64,000 nt of DNA from Haloarchaeobius litoreus (lineage in GTDB: Archaea > Halobacteriota > Halobacteria > Halobacteriales > Natrialbaceae). This document shows, one piece after another, positions 34,432 through 42,385 of the stretch. A program made the position numbers and the translations under genes. The notes under the pieces were generated by a model. The model was not told where the DNA came from. It made no database searches and saw nothing but the letters and a program-made list of their open reading frames with translations. The DNA is taken from the NCBI RefSeq assembly GCF_024495425.1, contig NZ_JANHJR010000002.1:930001-994000 (forward strand). The letters are read 5' to 3'. How positions within the stretch are numbered: the first letter of the stretch is position 1; each line of letters begins with the position of its first letter.

Positions 34432-34438
34432 TTATAAT
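34432..34438 (+). promoter_or_regulatory. TATA box of tatA
   Basis: TTATAAT at 34432-34438 is 26 bp before the ATG at 34465 and follows an A-rich stretch. This is one of the strongest promoter matches in the window and implies a leaderless tatA message. Confidence 0.65.
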
Positions 34439-34464
34439 TACCAGCGGGCAAGCATCGCGTAGAG

Positions 34465-34785
34465 ATGGCACTTGCAACCACACCGCTGTTCGTCGGCGGA
34501 CTGGGCGCTCCCGAAGTCGTGCTCATCTTCCTCGTGGTCGTGCTGCTCTTCGGAGCCAACAAGATTCCGAAGATCGCACGCTCCACCGGTGAGGCGATGG
34601 GTGAATTCCAGAAGGGGCGAGAAGAGGTAGAACAGGAACTCGAAGAAATCCGCGATGGGACCAAGGTCGACACGGGTTCGAGCAGTACTGGCTCCGCCAG
34701 CTCGGACGCGACGGTCGAGCCGGACCCGATCGACACGGAGTCCGAGACGGAGACGGAGACGGAAACCGACTCCGACTCGAAGTAA
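34465..34785 (+). CDS. tatA: Twin-arginine translocase TatA
   Basis: A protein of 106 residues with one N-terminal membrane helix (APEVVLIFLVVVLLFG) directly followed by the conserved hinge and amphipathic helix ANKIPKIARSTGEAMGEFQK. The tail is acidic with an ET-repeat (SETETETETDSDS). TatA oligomers form the transport element for folded proteins with RR signal peptides; haloarchaea send most secreted proteins, including the lipoprotein at 8881, through this route. The N-terminus MALATTPLFVGGLG lies outside. tatC is not in the window. The gene is followed by a T6 tract. Confidence 0.92.
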   Translation: MALATTPLFVGGLGAPEVVLIFLVVVLLFGANKIPKIARSTGEAMGEFQKGREEVEQELEEIRDGTKVDTGSSSTGSASSDATVEPDPIDTESETETETETDSDSK

Positions 34786-34790
34786 CCGGC

Positions 34791-34796
34791 TTTTTT
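34791..34796 (+). terminator. Oligo-T terminator of tatA
   Basis: Six consecutive T residues lie five bases after the tatA stop and 17 bp before the tRNA gene, matching the T-rich termination signals of archaea. No stem-loop precedes it. Confidence 0.5.
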
Positions 34797-34813
34797 CGCG
34801 GACGAGATATCGA

Positions 34814-34886
34814 GGGCGTGTGGCCTAGTGGATAGGGCGGACGGTTCCTAACCTTCAGATCGTGGGTTCGAATCCCACCACGCCCG
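34814..34886 (+). tRNA. tRNA-Arg (anticodon CCT)
   Basis: A 73-base cloverleaf: acceptor GGGCGTG (34814-34820) pairs with CACGCCC (34879-34885), with G as discriminator. The D arm is GCCT/GGGC, the T arm GTGGG-TTCGAAT-CCCAC (34862-34878), and the variable loop has five bases. The anticodon loop TTCCTAA (34845-34851) gives CCT, reading AGG. The anticodon stem GACGG/CCTTC has a C-T mismatch in the middle (positions 29-41) where GAAGG would pair fully. No CCA is encoded, as is common in archaea. Confidence 0.93.
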
Positions 34887-34917
34887 TTGTCCGGCGAGCG
34901 AGCCGTGATAACGGGCG

Positions 34918-34975
34918 GTGGGTTCGAAGCAGGGAGGAGCGTGCTCCGACCGTGGTTCGAATCCCACCACACCCG
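34918..34975 (+). repeat. Degenerate tandem copies of the tRNA-Arg 3' part (att-like scar)
   Basis: Two pieces of the upstream tRNA recur in direct orientation. GTGGGTTCGAA at 34918-34928 repeats the T-arm start (34862-34872). The 25 bases at 34951-34975 match the tRNA's last 26 bases (34861-34886) with one deleted G and one G-to-A change. Direct repeats of a tRNA 3' end are what integrase-mediated insertion leaves. No integrase or cargo remains in the 32-64 bp between copies, so this is a scar or a decayed tRNA duplicate. Confidence 0.6.
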
Positions 34976-35507
34976 CTGCCTGTCACGAGCGAACGCGGGT
35001 GACTGCAGCGGGAGAGGGGTTCGTGGACGCTGCGAGTCCCAGCCTGCGCAGGGGGCGACGCGACCGAGCAGGACCTCGGAGGGAACCCTCCCACGCTGGC
35101 AGCAGGACAGCCAGTCGACCGACGAGTCTGGTTCGTACGTGCGAGAGGACTGTCGGGACGTTCGACGGGCGGACTCGGCGCGCGACCGCACGCCGTCGGT
35201 GGGTGCGCGGAGACGGTTGATGTGGACGTCTGACACGGCCGCGTATAACGGTTTGGCGAACCCCAGCATGGGCGAATCCGACACTTAATTCTGTCCATTC
35301 GGGGACGAATGCATAGAACGAGACTTTAGTATTATGGCGAAAGTGGGGAAAATAAGCGGATACGTAGCTGCCGAAGCTGACCGCTAATCGCAAGTGGGCG
35401 GGCGGGTAATACGAGAATAACTAACCATACTGACGGGATAGCTGGCTGGGTTTCAGATCTGATAATCGGTGGAAGGTTTTTTGCTCGCGTAGGAAAAGGG
35501 GTAGTCA
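34976..35507. other. 532-bp non-coding stretch before the pilus operon
   Basis: No credible gene is seen. The first 250 bp are GC-rich and may be decayed DNA beside the tRNA scar. From about 35230 the sequence turns AT-rich (TTAATTCTG; AGACTTTAGTATTATGG; AAAATAAGC), far below the window's average GC. A perfect inverted repeat, CATTCG-GGGA-CGAATG, spans 35296-35311. TTTTTT at 35477-35482 is 26 bp before the pilB ATG and is the likely TATA element. Long AT-rich upstream regions often carry regulated promoters. Confidence 0.6.
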
Positions 35508-38500
35508 ATGGCTGTTAACGACGCCGACGGTTCAGAGGCGAATCAGTTCGAGGGGACTGATGAATCGGCCTCCACGTCGGGTGACGGCCCCCCTGAACGT
35601 CCGGTCGAGGGCTCGGACACCAGAGTGGGCGAGTACACGTGGCGGGACTTCATGCAGGAGTACGGGTACGAGGACGAAGTCTCGGCGCTGTACGCGGGCG
35701 TCAACCGACAGACGACGGAGGATTCAGAACGCCTCGGATTGGGCAACAGCGAGGGCGAAGTTGCAACGGCACCGCACGGTTCGGCGTGGGACAAGGTCGA
35801 GTTCGACCCCGAGGTGTACCTGGGCTATCACCCGGACGAACTGGCAGACAACATAACCGAATACGCGGGTGCGAACGGCAAGTGGCTCTGGCAGGAGTTC
35901 GCCGCCTACTGCGACCCCGAGACCACCCCCGTCGTCAAGGACGAGTGGACGTGGGAGCACTTCAAGTGGGAGTACCACTACGAGGACGACGGCTCGATTC
36001 CGACCGACTCGGCCGGCGAGACGGTCGAGTTCGACGAGGAGGAGTACCTCGGGTTCGAGGCCGAGGACACCGAGGGCGTCCTCAGTCAGGCAGACGACTT
36101 CGCACAGGAGCTCGACGACCTCGTCGAGGAGCGCACGGTCAACGTCACGCACGAGGACGAGGACGAGTTCTTCTCGACCGACGCGGGCAACACGACGGTC
36201 GTCAACCGGTACGACCTCGAGAAGGCGGTGCCGCGGGAGAAGAAGCTCCACTTCCGCGAGGAGGAGCGCTACTGGGTGAACAAGCCCTACGCGTTCGTCA
36301 TCATCTTCCACTCCGAGAAGGAGAACGAGAAGAAGTACTACGCGATCGAGCCGCACATGAACGAGATCGAGGGCGACCTCCAGGAGTTCATGTCCGGCAA
36401 GCTCCGGACGGCCATCAAGTACTCCGACGACGAGGTCACCGTCGAGGGGGACGAGGACGCCCGGCGGGAGGTCATCGACCGCGAGACGAAGCGGCTGCTG
36501 AGGCGGTACGACCTGTTCTCGGGATCGACTCGCGGGCGCGGGTCCTCCGGCGGCGGTGGCGGTATCGTCCAGCAGATCCGCCAGATGTTCGACACGGCCG
36601 ACGACGAGGAGACCGTCGACGCGGGGTTCGAAGGCACACCCGAGGCACTCGACGGCATCAAGGCACGTCCGGAGCCCGTCGTGGTGGCGGAGAACGCCGA
36701 CACACTCAACGAGTACCAGGTCGAGAAGCTGCTCTACCTGCTGAAACGGAACTTCATCGGCTACGAACGCATCGACCCCATCAAGCACGACATCAACGTG
36801 GAGGACATCTCCTGCAACGGGCACAACTCGCCCGTCTTCGTCTACCACAGCGGCTACGAGCAGATCATCTCCAACATCTTCCACGGGCACCACGAGCTGG
36901 ACGACTTCGTGGTCAAGTTGGCCCAGCGCTCCGGCAAGGGTATCTCGAAGCGGCGGCCGCAGGTCGACGCGACGCTGCCGGACGGCTCCCGTGCCCAGCT
37001 CACGCTCGGACGCGAGGTGTCCGACCACGGGACGAACTACACCATCCGTCAGTTCAACGATGTCCCGTTCACCCCCATCGACCTCATCAACTGGAACACG
37101 TTCTCGCTCGACGAGATGGCGTTCCTCTGGCTATGCATCGAGAACCACAAGTCCCTCATCTTCGCCGGCGGGACGGCGTCGGGGAAGACGACGAGCCTGA
37201 ACGCGATCTCCCTGTTCATCCCCTCGAACTCGAAGATCGTCTCCATCGAGGACACACGCGAGGTCGAGTTGCCCCAGCGCAACTGGATCGCGAGCGTCAC
37301 CCGCCCCTCGTTCAGCGAGGACAGCCAGGGTGACGTCGACGAGTTCGACCTGCTGGAGGCCGCACTGCGCCAGCGCCCGGACTACATCGTCATGGGTGAG
37401 ATCCGTGGTGAGGAGGGTCGGACGCTGTTCCAGGTCATGTCGACCGGCCACACCACGTACACCACGTTCCACGCGGACTCCGTGGGCGAGGTCCTGAAGC
37501 GGTTCACCACGGACCCCATCAACGTCTCGAAGACGATGTTCACCGCGCTGGACCTGGTGTCCATCCAGACCCAGACGCGTGTCAGCGGGAACAAGGTCCG
37601 TCGGAACCGCAACATCACGGAGATCAACCACTACGACGCCGAGAACGACGAGATCAACGTTCAGGACGTCTACCAGTGGCAGGCCGAGACGGACGAGTTC
37701 CTCAAGATGGGTGAGTCGAACACCCTGGAGGAGATCGAGTTCGACCGCGGCTGGAACCGCGAACGGCTGGATGACGAGCTGTTCCAGCGCCGGGTCATCC
37801 TCGCCTATCTCATCAAGAACGGGCTCAGCAAGTACGTCGAGGTCGCCGCGACGGTGCAGGCGTTCGTCAACGACCCCGAGACCATCCTCGCGCTCATCGC
37901 GAACGGGCAGCTGGAGGAGAGCCTCGACGACCTGCGCGAGATGGAGTCCGTCTACATCGACGTCGACCCGGAGGACGAGGAGCTGGTCCCCCGGCCGGAC
38001 CCCGACGACGAGACGTACAACCTCGCCCAGGACATCCTCGAACGCGCCGAGGAGTCGCTGTTCGAGGAGTACCGCGACAAGGAGCTGAGCGGGCTCGGCA
38101 TCGAGTCTGCAATCTCCGGCTCGGGCATGGAGGAGGAGGAGTCCTCCATCGAGGCCGAACCCGGCGACGGGGGCGACTTCGACTTCGGGGACTCCGTCGG
38201 CAGCGACGACAACCCGTTCGAGCTCGGCGACGACGACGGCGATGACTTCTCGTTCTCGGGCACGGACGAGGAGGTCGACGACGGCCCGTCGTGGCTGAGC
38301 GACGAGGGCGACGGCTTCGACTTCGGCGAGGACGCCGGCTTCGGGGCGAGCTCGGACGACACCGCCGAGGCCCAGGCGGACGCCGGGGCGGCCGGTGGCA
38401 CCGAACCGGCACCGGAGGGAACGCCGGAGCTCGAGGCGGGAACGAGCGCGGGCGACGAGCCAGCGACCGACGACGGGCCGGACGGCGAGGCTCCGGTCAC

Positions 38501-39200
38501 CGACGCGTCGACCACGGACGATGCCGGCGGTGAGACGCCCGAACTCGAGGAGAGTGCGAGCGATGTGAGCGCGGAGTTCCCGGCGCTCGACGAGGGCCAG
38601 GAGGAGCCGACGTTCGACGACGCCGACGCCGACGAGCCCATCTTCTCGGACGCCGACGACTCCGGCGGCGAGTCGATGTTCGACGCCGGGGCGCGGGAGG
38701 AGACGGCGACCGAGGCGGACTCCGCCGACTCCGATGCGACCGACGCATCGGTCGCGGACACGACGGAACCGGGCGTCGAGAACGCGGGCGACGCCGACGC
38801 GGCAGCTGTCGGTGACGAGTCCGCAGAGGCGTCGGCAGACGCTGATACCGCGAACGAATCCGAGGAGTCCGCGCCCATCGACGACGAGGAGGCGTTCTTC
38901 GGCGGCGAGGACGAGCAGTTCTTCGAGGAGGACGACGAGGAGGTCGACTCCATCTTCGGCGACGAGAGCGGCGGCATCTTCAGCGGCAGCGACGACGACG
39001 CGGACGAGGACGACGGAGGCATGTTCGGCTCCGCCGCCGAGGAGGTCGAGGAGGAGGACGCCGGGATGTTCGACGAAGCCGAGGACGATGACGACACCAT
39101 CTTCGGTGGCTCCGACGATGCGGACGGAGCAGCGGACGGTGAGGACAGCGTCTTCGGCGACGCGGAGGACGAGGAGCGCGGTGACGGTGATGCCGAATGA
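35508..39200 (+). CDS. pilB3: PilB3-type pilus assembly ATPase with acidic C-terminal tail
   Basis: A type II/IV secretion ATPase of 1230 residues that powers pilin polymerisation at the cytoplasmic face. Residues 1-190 contain a twice-repeated module (see findings), and residues about 230-360 form the archaeal N-terminal domain. The catalytic core follows: a Walker A loop FAGGTASGKTT near residue 553, the Asp box around VSIEDTREVELP, Walker B-like DYIVMGEIRGEE near 625, and the His box STGHTTYTTFHAD. From about residue 865 to the end the chain is acidic and repetitive, with FDFG, IFGD and GMFG motifs set in Asp/Glu runs. Conserved PilB is much shorter. Haloferax PilB3 with PilC3 is required for type IV pili. 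The next gene overlaps by ATGA. Confidence 0.93.
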   Translation: MAVNDADGSEANQFEGTDESASTSGDGPPERPVEGSDTRVGEYTWRDFMQEYGYEDEVSALYAGVNRQTTEDSERLGLGNSEGEVATAPHGSAWDKVEFDPEVYLGYHPDELADNITEYAGANGKWLWQEFAAYCDPETTPVVKDEWTWEHFKWEYHYEDDGSIPTDSAGETVEFDEEEYLGFEAEDTEGVLSQADDFAQELDDLVEERTVNVTHEDEDEFFSTDAGNTTVVNRYDLEKAVPREKKLHFREEERYWVNKPYAFVIIFHSEKENEKKYYAIEPHMNEIEGDLQEFMSGKLRTAIKYSDDEVTVEGDEDARREVIDRETKRLLRRYDLFSGSTRGRGSSGGGGGIVQQIRQMFDTADDEETVDAGFEGTPEALDGIKARPEPVVVAENADTLNEYQVEKLLYLLKRNFIGYERIDPIKHDINVEDISCNGHNSPVFVYHSGYEQIISNIFHGHHELDDFVVKLAQRSGKGISKRRPQVDATLPDGSRAQLTLGREVSDHGTNYTIRQFNDVPFTPIDLINWNTFSLDEMAFLWLCIENHKSLIFAGGTASGKTTSLNAISLFIPSNSKIVSIEDTREVELPQRNWIASVTRPSFSEDSQGDVDEFDLLEAALRQRPDYIVMGEIRGEEGRTLFQVMSTGHTTYTTFHADSVGEVLKRFTTDPINVSKTMFTALDLVSIQTQTRVSGNKVRRNRNITEINHYDAENDEINVQDVYQWQAETDEFLKMGESNTLEEIEFDRGWNRERLDDELFQRRVILAYLIKNGLSKYVEVAATVQAFVNDPETILALIANGQLEESLDDLREMESVYIDVDPEDEELVPRPDPDDETYNLAQDILERAEESLFEEYRDKELSGLGIESAISGSGMEEEESSIEAEPGDGGDFDFGDSVGSDDNPFELGDDDGDDFSFSGTDEEVDDGPSWLSDEGDGFDFGEDAGFGASSDDTAEAQADAGAAGGTEPAPEGTPELEAGTSAGDEPATDDGPDGEAPVTDASTTDDAGGETPELEESASDVSAEFPALDEGQEEPTFDDADADEPIFSDADDSGGESMFDAGAREETATEADSADSDATDASVADTTEPGVENAGDADAAAVGDESAEASADADTANESEESAPIDDEEAFFGGEDEQFFEEDDEEVDSIFGDESGGIFSGSDDDADEDDGGMFGSAAEEVEEEDAGMFDEAEDDDDTIFGGSDDADGAADGEDSVFGDAEDEERGDGDAE

Positions 39201-41236
39201 GCCTCCAGACCCGTACCGACGCCGGTGAGAGCAGCGGATTCGACGCCTCCACCGACTCGCTCGGGGACATGTTCTACCCGCTGTACGAGCGGCTGTTCGA
39301 CGAGAACTCCGACTTCGTCGCCGACGTGGAGACGAAACTCGCACAGGCCCGGATGGCCGACACCGTCGAGATGTACCTCTCGCGCTCGCTCGGTATCGGA
39401 GTGCTCTCCGGAGGGGCGCTGTGGGCGCTCGGGACGGCCATCGGCTACCTGCTGTTCATGACCGGTATCGTCGCGACGGACAACATCCTCGGGGCGACCA
39501 TCCCGAACCAGACGCTCGTCGACATCATCAACGCCATCAAGGTCCCCGCGCTGGTCGTCGTGACCGGGCTGTTCCTCGGCTCCATCGGCTTCGCGATGGG
39601 CTTCGGCGCGCTCGTCGCGGTGCCGTACTCGCGGGCGTCGGCACGGAAACGAGAGATCAACATGCTGCTGACGGACGCGGTGTCGTTCATGTACGCGCTC
39701 TCCGTCGGCGGGCTGAACCAGCTCGAGATCCTGGAGGCGATGGCGAAGGCCGAGGACACCTACGGGGAGGTGGCGAAGGAGTTCCAGTCCATCGTCCAGG
39801 AGACGGAGTACTTCGACACGGACTACCGGACAGCCATCCGGAACCAGGCGATGGAGACGCCCAGCGACGAGGTCGCGCAGTTCCTCACCGACATGCTCTC
39901 CATCGTCAACTCAGGCGGTGACATGGAGAACTTCCTGAAGGACAAGAAGGACAAGCACATGCGGACCGCCAAGCAGCAACAGGAGATGACCCTGGAGACG
40001 CTGGAGCTGTTCGGCGAGATGTACATGACGCTGTCGCTGTTCCCGCTCCTGCTCATCATCATCCTGGTCATCATGCGGATGCTGGGCGAGGCCGACCCGA
40101 TGATGCTGTACGCGACGGTGTACGGCCTCATCCCGATGACGGGCGCGGGGTTCCTCGTGCTCGTCTCGACGGTCAAGCAGGACGAGCCGGGCGACGGCTA
40201 TCTCGACCCGGCCGACGCCGACGACCGCCTCTCTGTCCAGAAGGGGTCGGGCCTGCTGAACCTCGGCCTCGTCGAGGAGTTCACGGGCGAGTACGCGATG
40301 TTCGACCGCATCAAGAACAAGGAGGGGACCTACGAGACGATGCAGGTGCTCAAGGCACCGCACATCTTCTTCCGGGACAACCCACTGTACACGCTGACGC
40401 TGACGATCCCGCTCGTGCTCGTCATCACGGTCGTCGCGATGGTCTCCGGCGCGATACCGACTTCGTGGGACGGGATGATCGACCAGCCGGTCTGGGGGAC
40501 GTTCATGTACATCTACATGCCGACCTACATCGTCGTCCTGCCGCTGGCGGTGTTCCGCGAGTGGAACGTCCGCTCGCGCAGCGTCATCACGAACAGCATC
40601 TCCGACAACCTGCGGAAGCTGTCGAGTGCGAACGACACCGGACAGACCCTGCTCGAGTCGCTCCGGACGGTCTCCGAGACGACGAGCGGGAAGATGGCGA
40701 CCGAGTTCGAGACGATGCACGCGAAGGTCAACTACGGGATGAGCCTCAAGCACGCCCTCGTCGAGTTCAACAACAAGTACCACATCCCGCGCATGGCACG
40801 GACGGTCAAGCTCATCTCGAAGGCACAGGAGGCCTCCAGCCAGATTACGGACGTGCTGACGACGGCCGCACAGGCGTCGGAGAACCAGGACGACATCGAG
40901 CGTGAGCGCAAGTCACGCACCAGGATGCAGGTCGTCATCATCCTGATGACCTACCTGACGCTGCTCGCAGTCATGGCGATCCTGAAGACGCAGTTCCTCG
41001 ACGTGCTGACCGGGCTGAACGACGCCAGTGGCGGCGGTGCGTCCAGTGGACCGAGCCTCGGTGGTGCGGTCAACACCGGGCGGCTCTCGCTGCTGTTCTT
41101 CCACGCAGTGACGATGCAGGCCCTGCTGTCCGGGCTCATCGCGGGCTACATCCGCGACGCGGACATCCTGAGCGGGCTGAAGTTCGTCCTCGTGCTGATG
41201 ACGATCGCACTCGTCGTGTGGGCGGCGGTGGCATGA
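39197..41236 (+). CDS. pilC3: PilC3-type pilus assembly membrane protein
   Basis: A protein of 679 residues with two type II secretion F (T2SF/TadC-like) domains, the platform on which the ATPase works. Membrane helices include GALWALGTAIGYLLFMTGIV, VVVTGLFLGSIGFAMGFGAL, LFPLLLIIILVIMRML, LTLTIPLVLVITVVAMVSGA, and a final pair near the C-terminus. The cytoplasmic helical segments (LEILEAMAKAEDTYGEVAKE and LLESLRTVSETTSGKMATEF) are the paired T2SF motifs. It overlaps the ATPase gene by four bases and the next small gene by four, so the operon is tightly coupled. Confidence 0.93.
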   Translation: MSLQTRTDAGESSGFDASTDSLGDMFYPLYERLFDENSDFVADVETKLAQARMADTVEMYLSRSLGIGVLSGGALWALGTAIGYLLFMTGIVATDNILGATIPNQTLVDIINAIKVPALVVVTGLFLGSIGFAMGFGALVAVPYSRASARKREINMLLTDAVSFMYALSVGGLNQLEILEAMAKAEDTYGEVAKEFQSIVQETEYFDTDYRTAIRNQAMETPSDEVAQFLTDMLSIVNSGGDMENFLKDKKDKHMRTAKQQQEMTLETLELFGEMYMTLSLFPLLLIIILVIMRMLGEADPMMLYATVYGLIPMTGAGFLVLVSTVKQDEPGDGYLDPADADDRLSVQKGSGLLNLGLVEEFTGEYAMFDRIKNKEGTYETMQVLKAPHIFFRDNPLYTLTLTIPLVLVITVVAMVSGAIPTSWDGMIDQPVWGTFMYIYMPTYIVVLPLAVFREWNVRSRSVITNSISDNLRKLSSANDTGQTLLESLRTVSETTSGKMATEFETMHAKVNYGMSLKHALVEFNNKYHIPRMARTVKLISKAQEASSQITDVLTTAAQASENQDDIERERKSRTRMQVVIILMTYLTLLAVMAILKTQFLDVLTGLNDASGGGASSGPSLGGAVNTGRLSLLFFHAVTMQALLSGLIAGYIRDADILSGLKFVLVLMTIALVVWAAVA

Positions 41237-41748
41237 GAACGATGAAGACGACGGGAAACACGCTCCAGCGCGGTTCGGACCGGGGCCAGACCACGCAGGA
41301 CTTCGCGGTGGGCATCAGCGTCTTCCTGCTGACAGTCGGGTTCACGTTCGGCTTCCTGCCGACGCTCCTGAGCCCGTTCGGGTCGCCGGTCGGCGACGAC
41401 ATCACGGCCAAGTCCGACCGCGTCGCGGGGACGATGATCAGCGACCTCACGGTCGACGGCGAGCCACGGACGCTGAACGCGACCGAGCTCGATGCGTTCA
41501 TCACCGCGAACCCGACCGAGGAGGACCTGCAGGAGTACTTCGGCTTGCGGGCGTCGGCGGACGTCAACGTCACCGTGATGAACGTTCAGGAGGGTGGCGG
41601 CAGGACCGTACTGCAGGTGAACGGGAACCGAACAGTGGCTGGGGACGAGTATCGCTCACAGACGCCGGCAGCGTCGACGACGAGGGTGATACTCGTCTCC
41701 GGTAGCCGGTGCGACGTCCAGTGCGTGCTGGTGGTGAGGGTGTGGTGA
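41233..41748 (+). CDS. Pilin-like protein 1 of pilus operon
   Basis: A protein of 171 residues. The N-terminal region has DRGQTTQDFAVGISVFLLTV: an Arg-Gly site followed by a polar stretch with Asp at +5 and a single hydrophobic helix, as in class III (prepilin) signal peptides cut by PibD. The rest is a beta-rich domain with Asn-rich N-glycosylation-like sites (LNATE; VNVTV). The ATG at 41233 overlaps the pilC stop; an earlier GTG adds nothing conserved. Probably a minor pilin; the family is uncharacterised (DUF7287 as I recall). Confidence 0.8.
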   Translation: MRTMKTTGNTLQRGSDRGQTTQDFAVGISVFLLTVGFTFGFLPTLLSPFGSPVGDDITAKSDRVAGTMISDLTVDGEPRTLNATELDAFITANPTEEDLQEYFGLRASADVNVTVMNVQEGGGRTVLQVNGNRTVAGDEYRSQTPAASTTRVILVSGSRCDVQCVLVVRVW

Positions 41749-41752
41749 TACG

Positions 41753-42385
41753 ATGAACGACGACAGGTCACAGGCGTACACGCTCGAGGGGTTCATCGGG
41801 TCGATACTGCTACTGACGGCCATCCTCTTCGCGTTCCAGTCGGTCGTCATCCTTCCGACCACGTCGGGGTCGGTGAGCCTCGACATCCAGGAGCAGCTCC
41901 GGACGTCCGCCAACGACATCATGATCATCAGTGCGGACGACGGAGACCTCTCCTGTCAGGTCCGGTACTGGAACGAGTCGTCGGAGCCGTACTTCGCGGA
42001 GGGACAGTCGCGGGACCGAGGCTACGGCGTAGACCCACCTCCGAACGTCAGTTCGTGTGACGCCGACGGGACGCAGTTCGGCGCGATGTTGAACGAGACC
42101 TTCGGCGAACAGGAGCAGGAGTACAGCATCTTCGTCTCCTACCGGAACGGGACCGACACGGAACAGGTGGCCATGGTCAGTCGTGGATCGGAGAACGCGC
42201 CAGCGGTATCGACCACCTACACGGTCACGTTGTACGACGACCAGCGCATCCTCGGGGACTGTGCGTCGACGTGTCCCACCCTCCACGAGGCATACAACAC
42301 CACCGGCTTCCCGATTCCGGAGGCGAACGAGTTCGAGGACAGTCCCATCTACAACGTGGTCGTCATCCGGGTGATCATATGGTAG
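41753..42385 (+). CDS. Pilin-like protein 2 of pilus operon
   Basis: A protein of 210 residues with N-terminus MNDDRSQAYTLEGFIGSILL. The Arg-Ser site, a Glu at +5 of QAYTLE and the following helix (FIGSILLLTAILFAFQSVVI) make it the most pilin-like of the five. The external domain has four to six cysteines (LSCQVRYW; VSSCDADG; GDCASTCPT), which could form disulfides outside the cell, and ends in a short hydrophobic VVVIRVIIW strand. It is coupled to the next gene by a seven-base overlap. Likely a minor pilin. Confidence 0.8.
   Translation: MNDDRSQAYTLEGFIGSILLLTAILFAFQSVVILPTTSGSVSLDIQEQLRTSANDIMIISADDGDLSCQVRYWNESSEPYFAEGQSRDRGYGVDPPPNVSSCDADGTQFGAMLNETFGEQEQEYSIFVSYRNGTDTEQVAMVSRGSENAPAVSTTYTVTLYDDQRILGDCASTCPTLHEAYNTTGFPIPEANEFEDSPIYNVVVIRVIIW

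Noticed and set aside
34918-34975. A second complete tRNA gene after tRNA-Arg(CCT)
   Set aside because: The acceptor ends do not pair well, no anticodon stem-loop of normal size can be drawn, and only the T arm matches. It is reported as a partial copy instead.
35335-35382. A 15-codon frame MAKVGKISGYVAAEADR in the AT-rich region before pilB
   Set aside because: It is too short, has no clear promoter at correct spacing and no hydrophobic or conserved pattern. Chance is likely in an AT-rich stretch.
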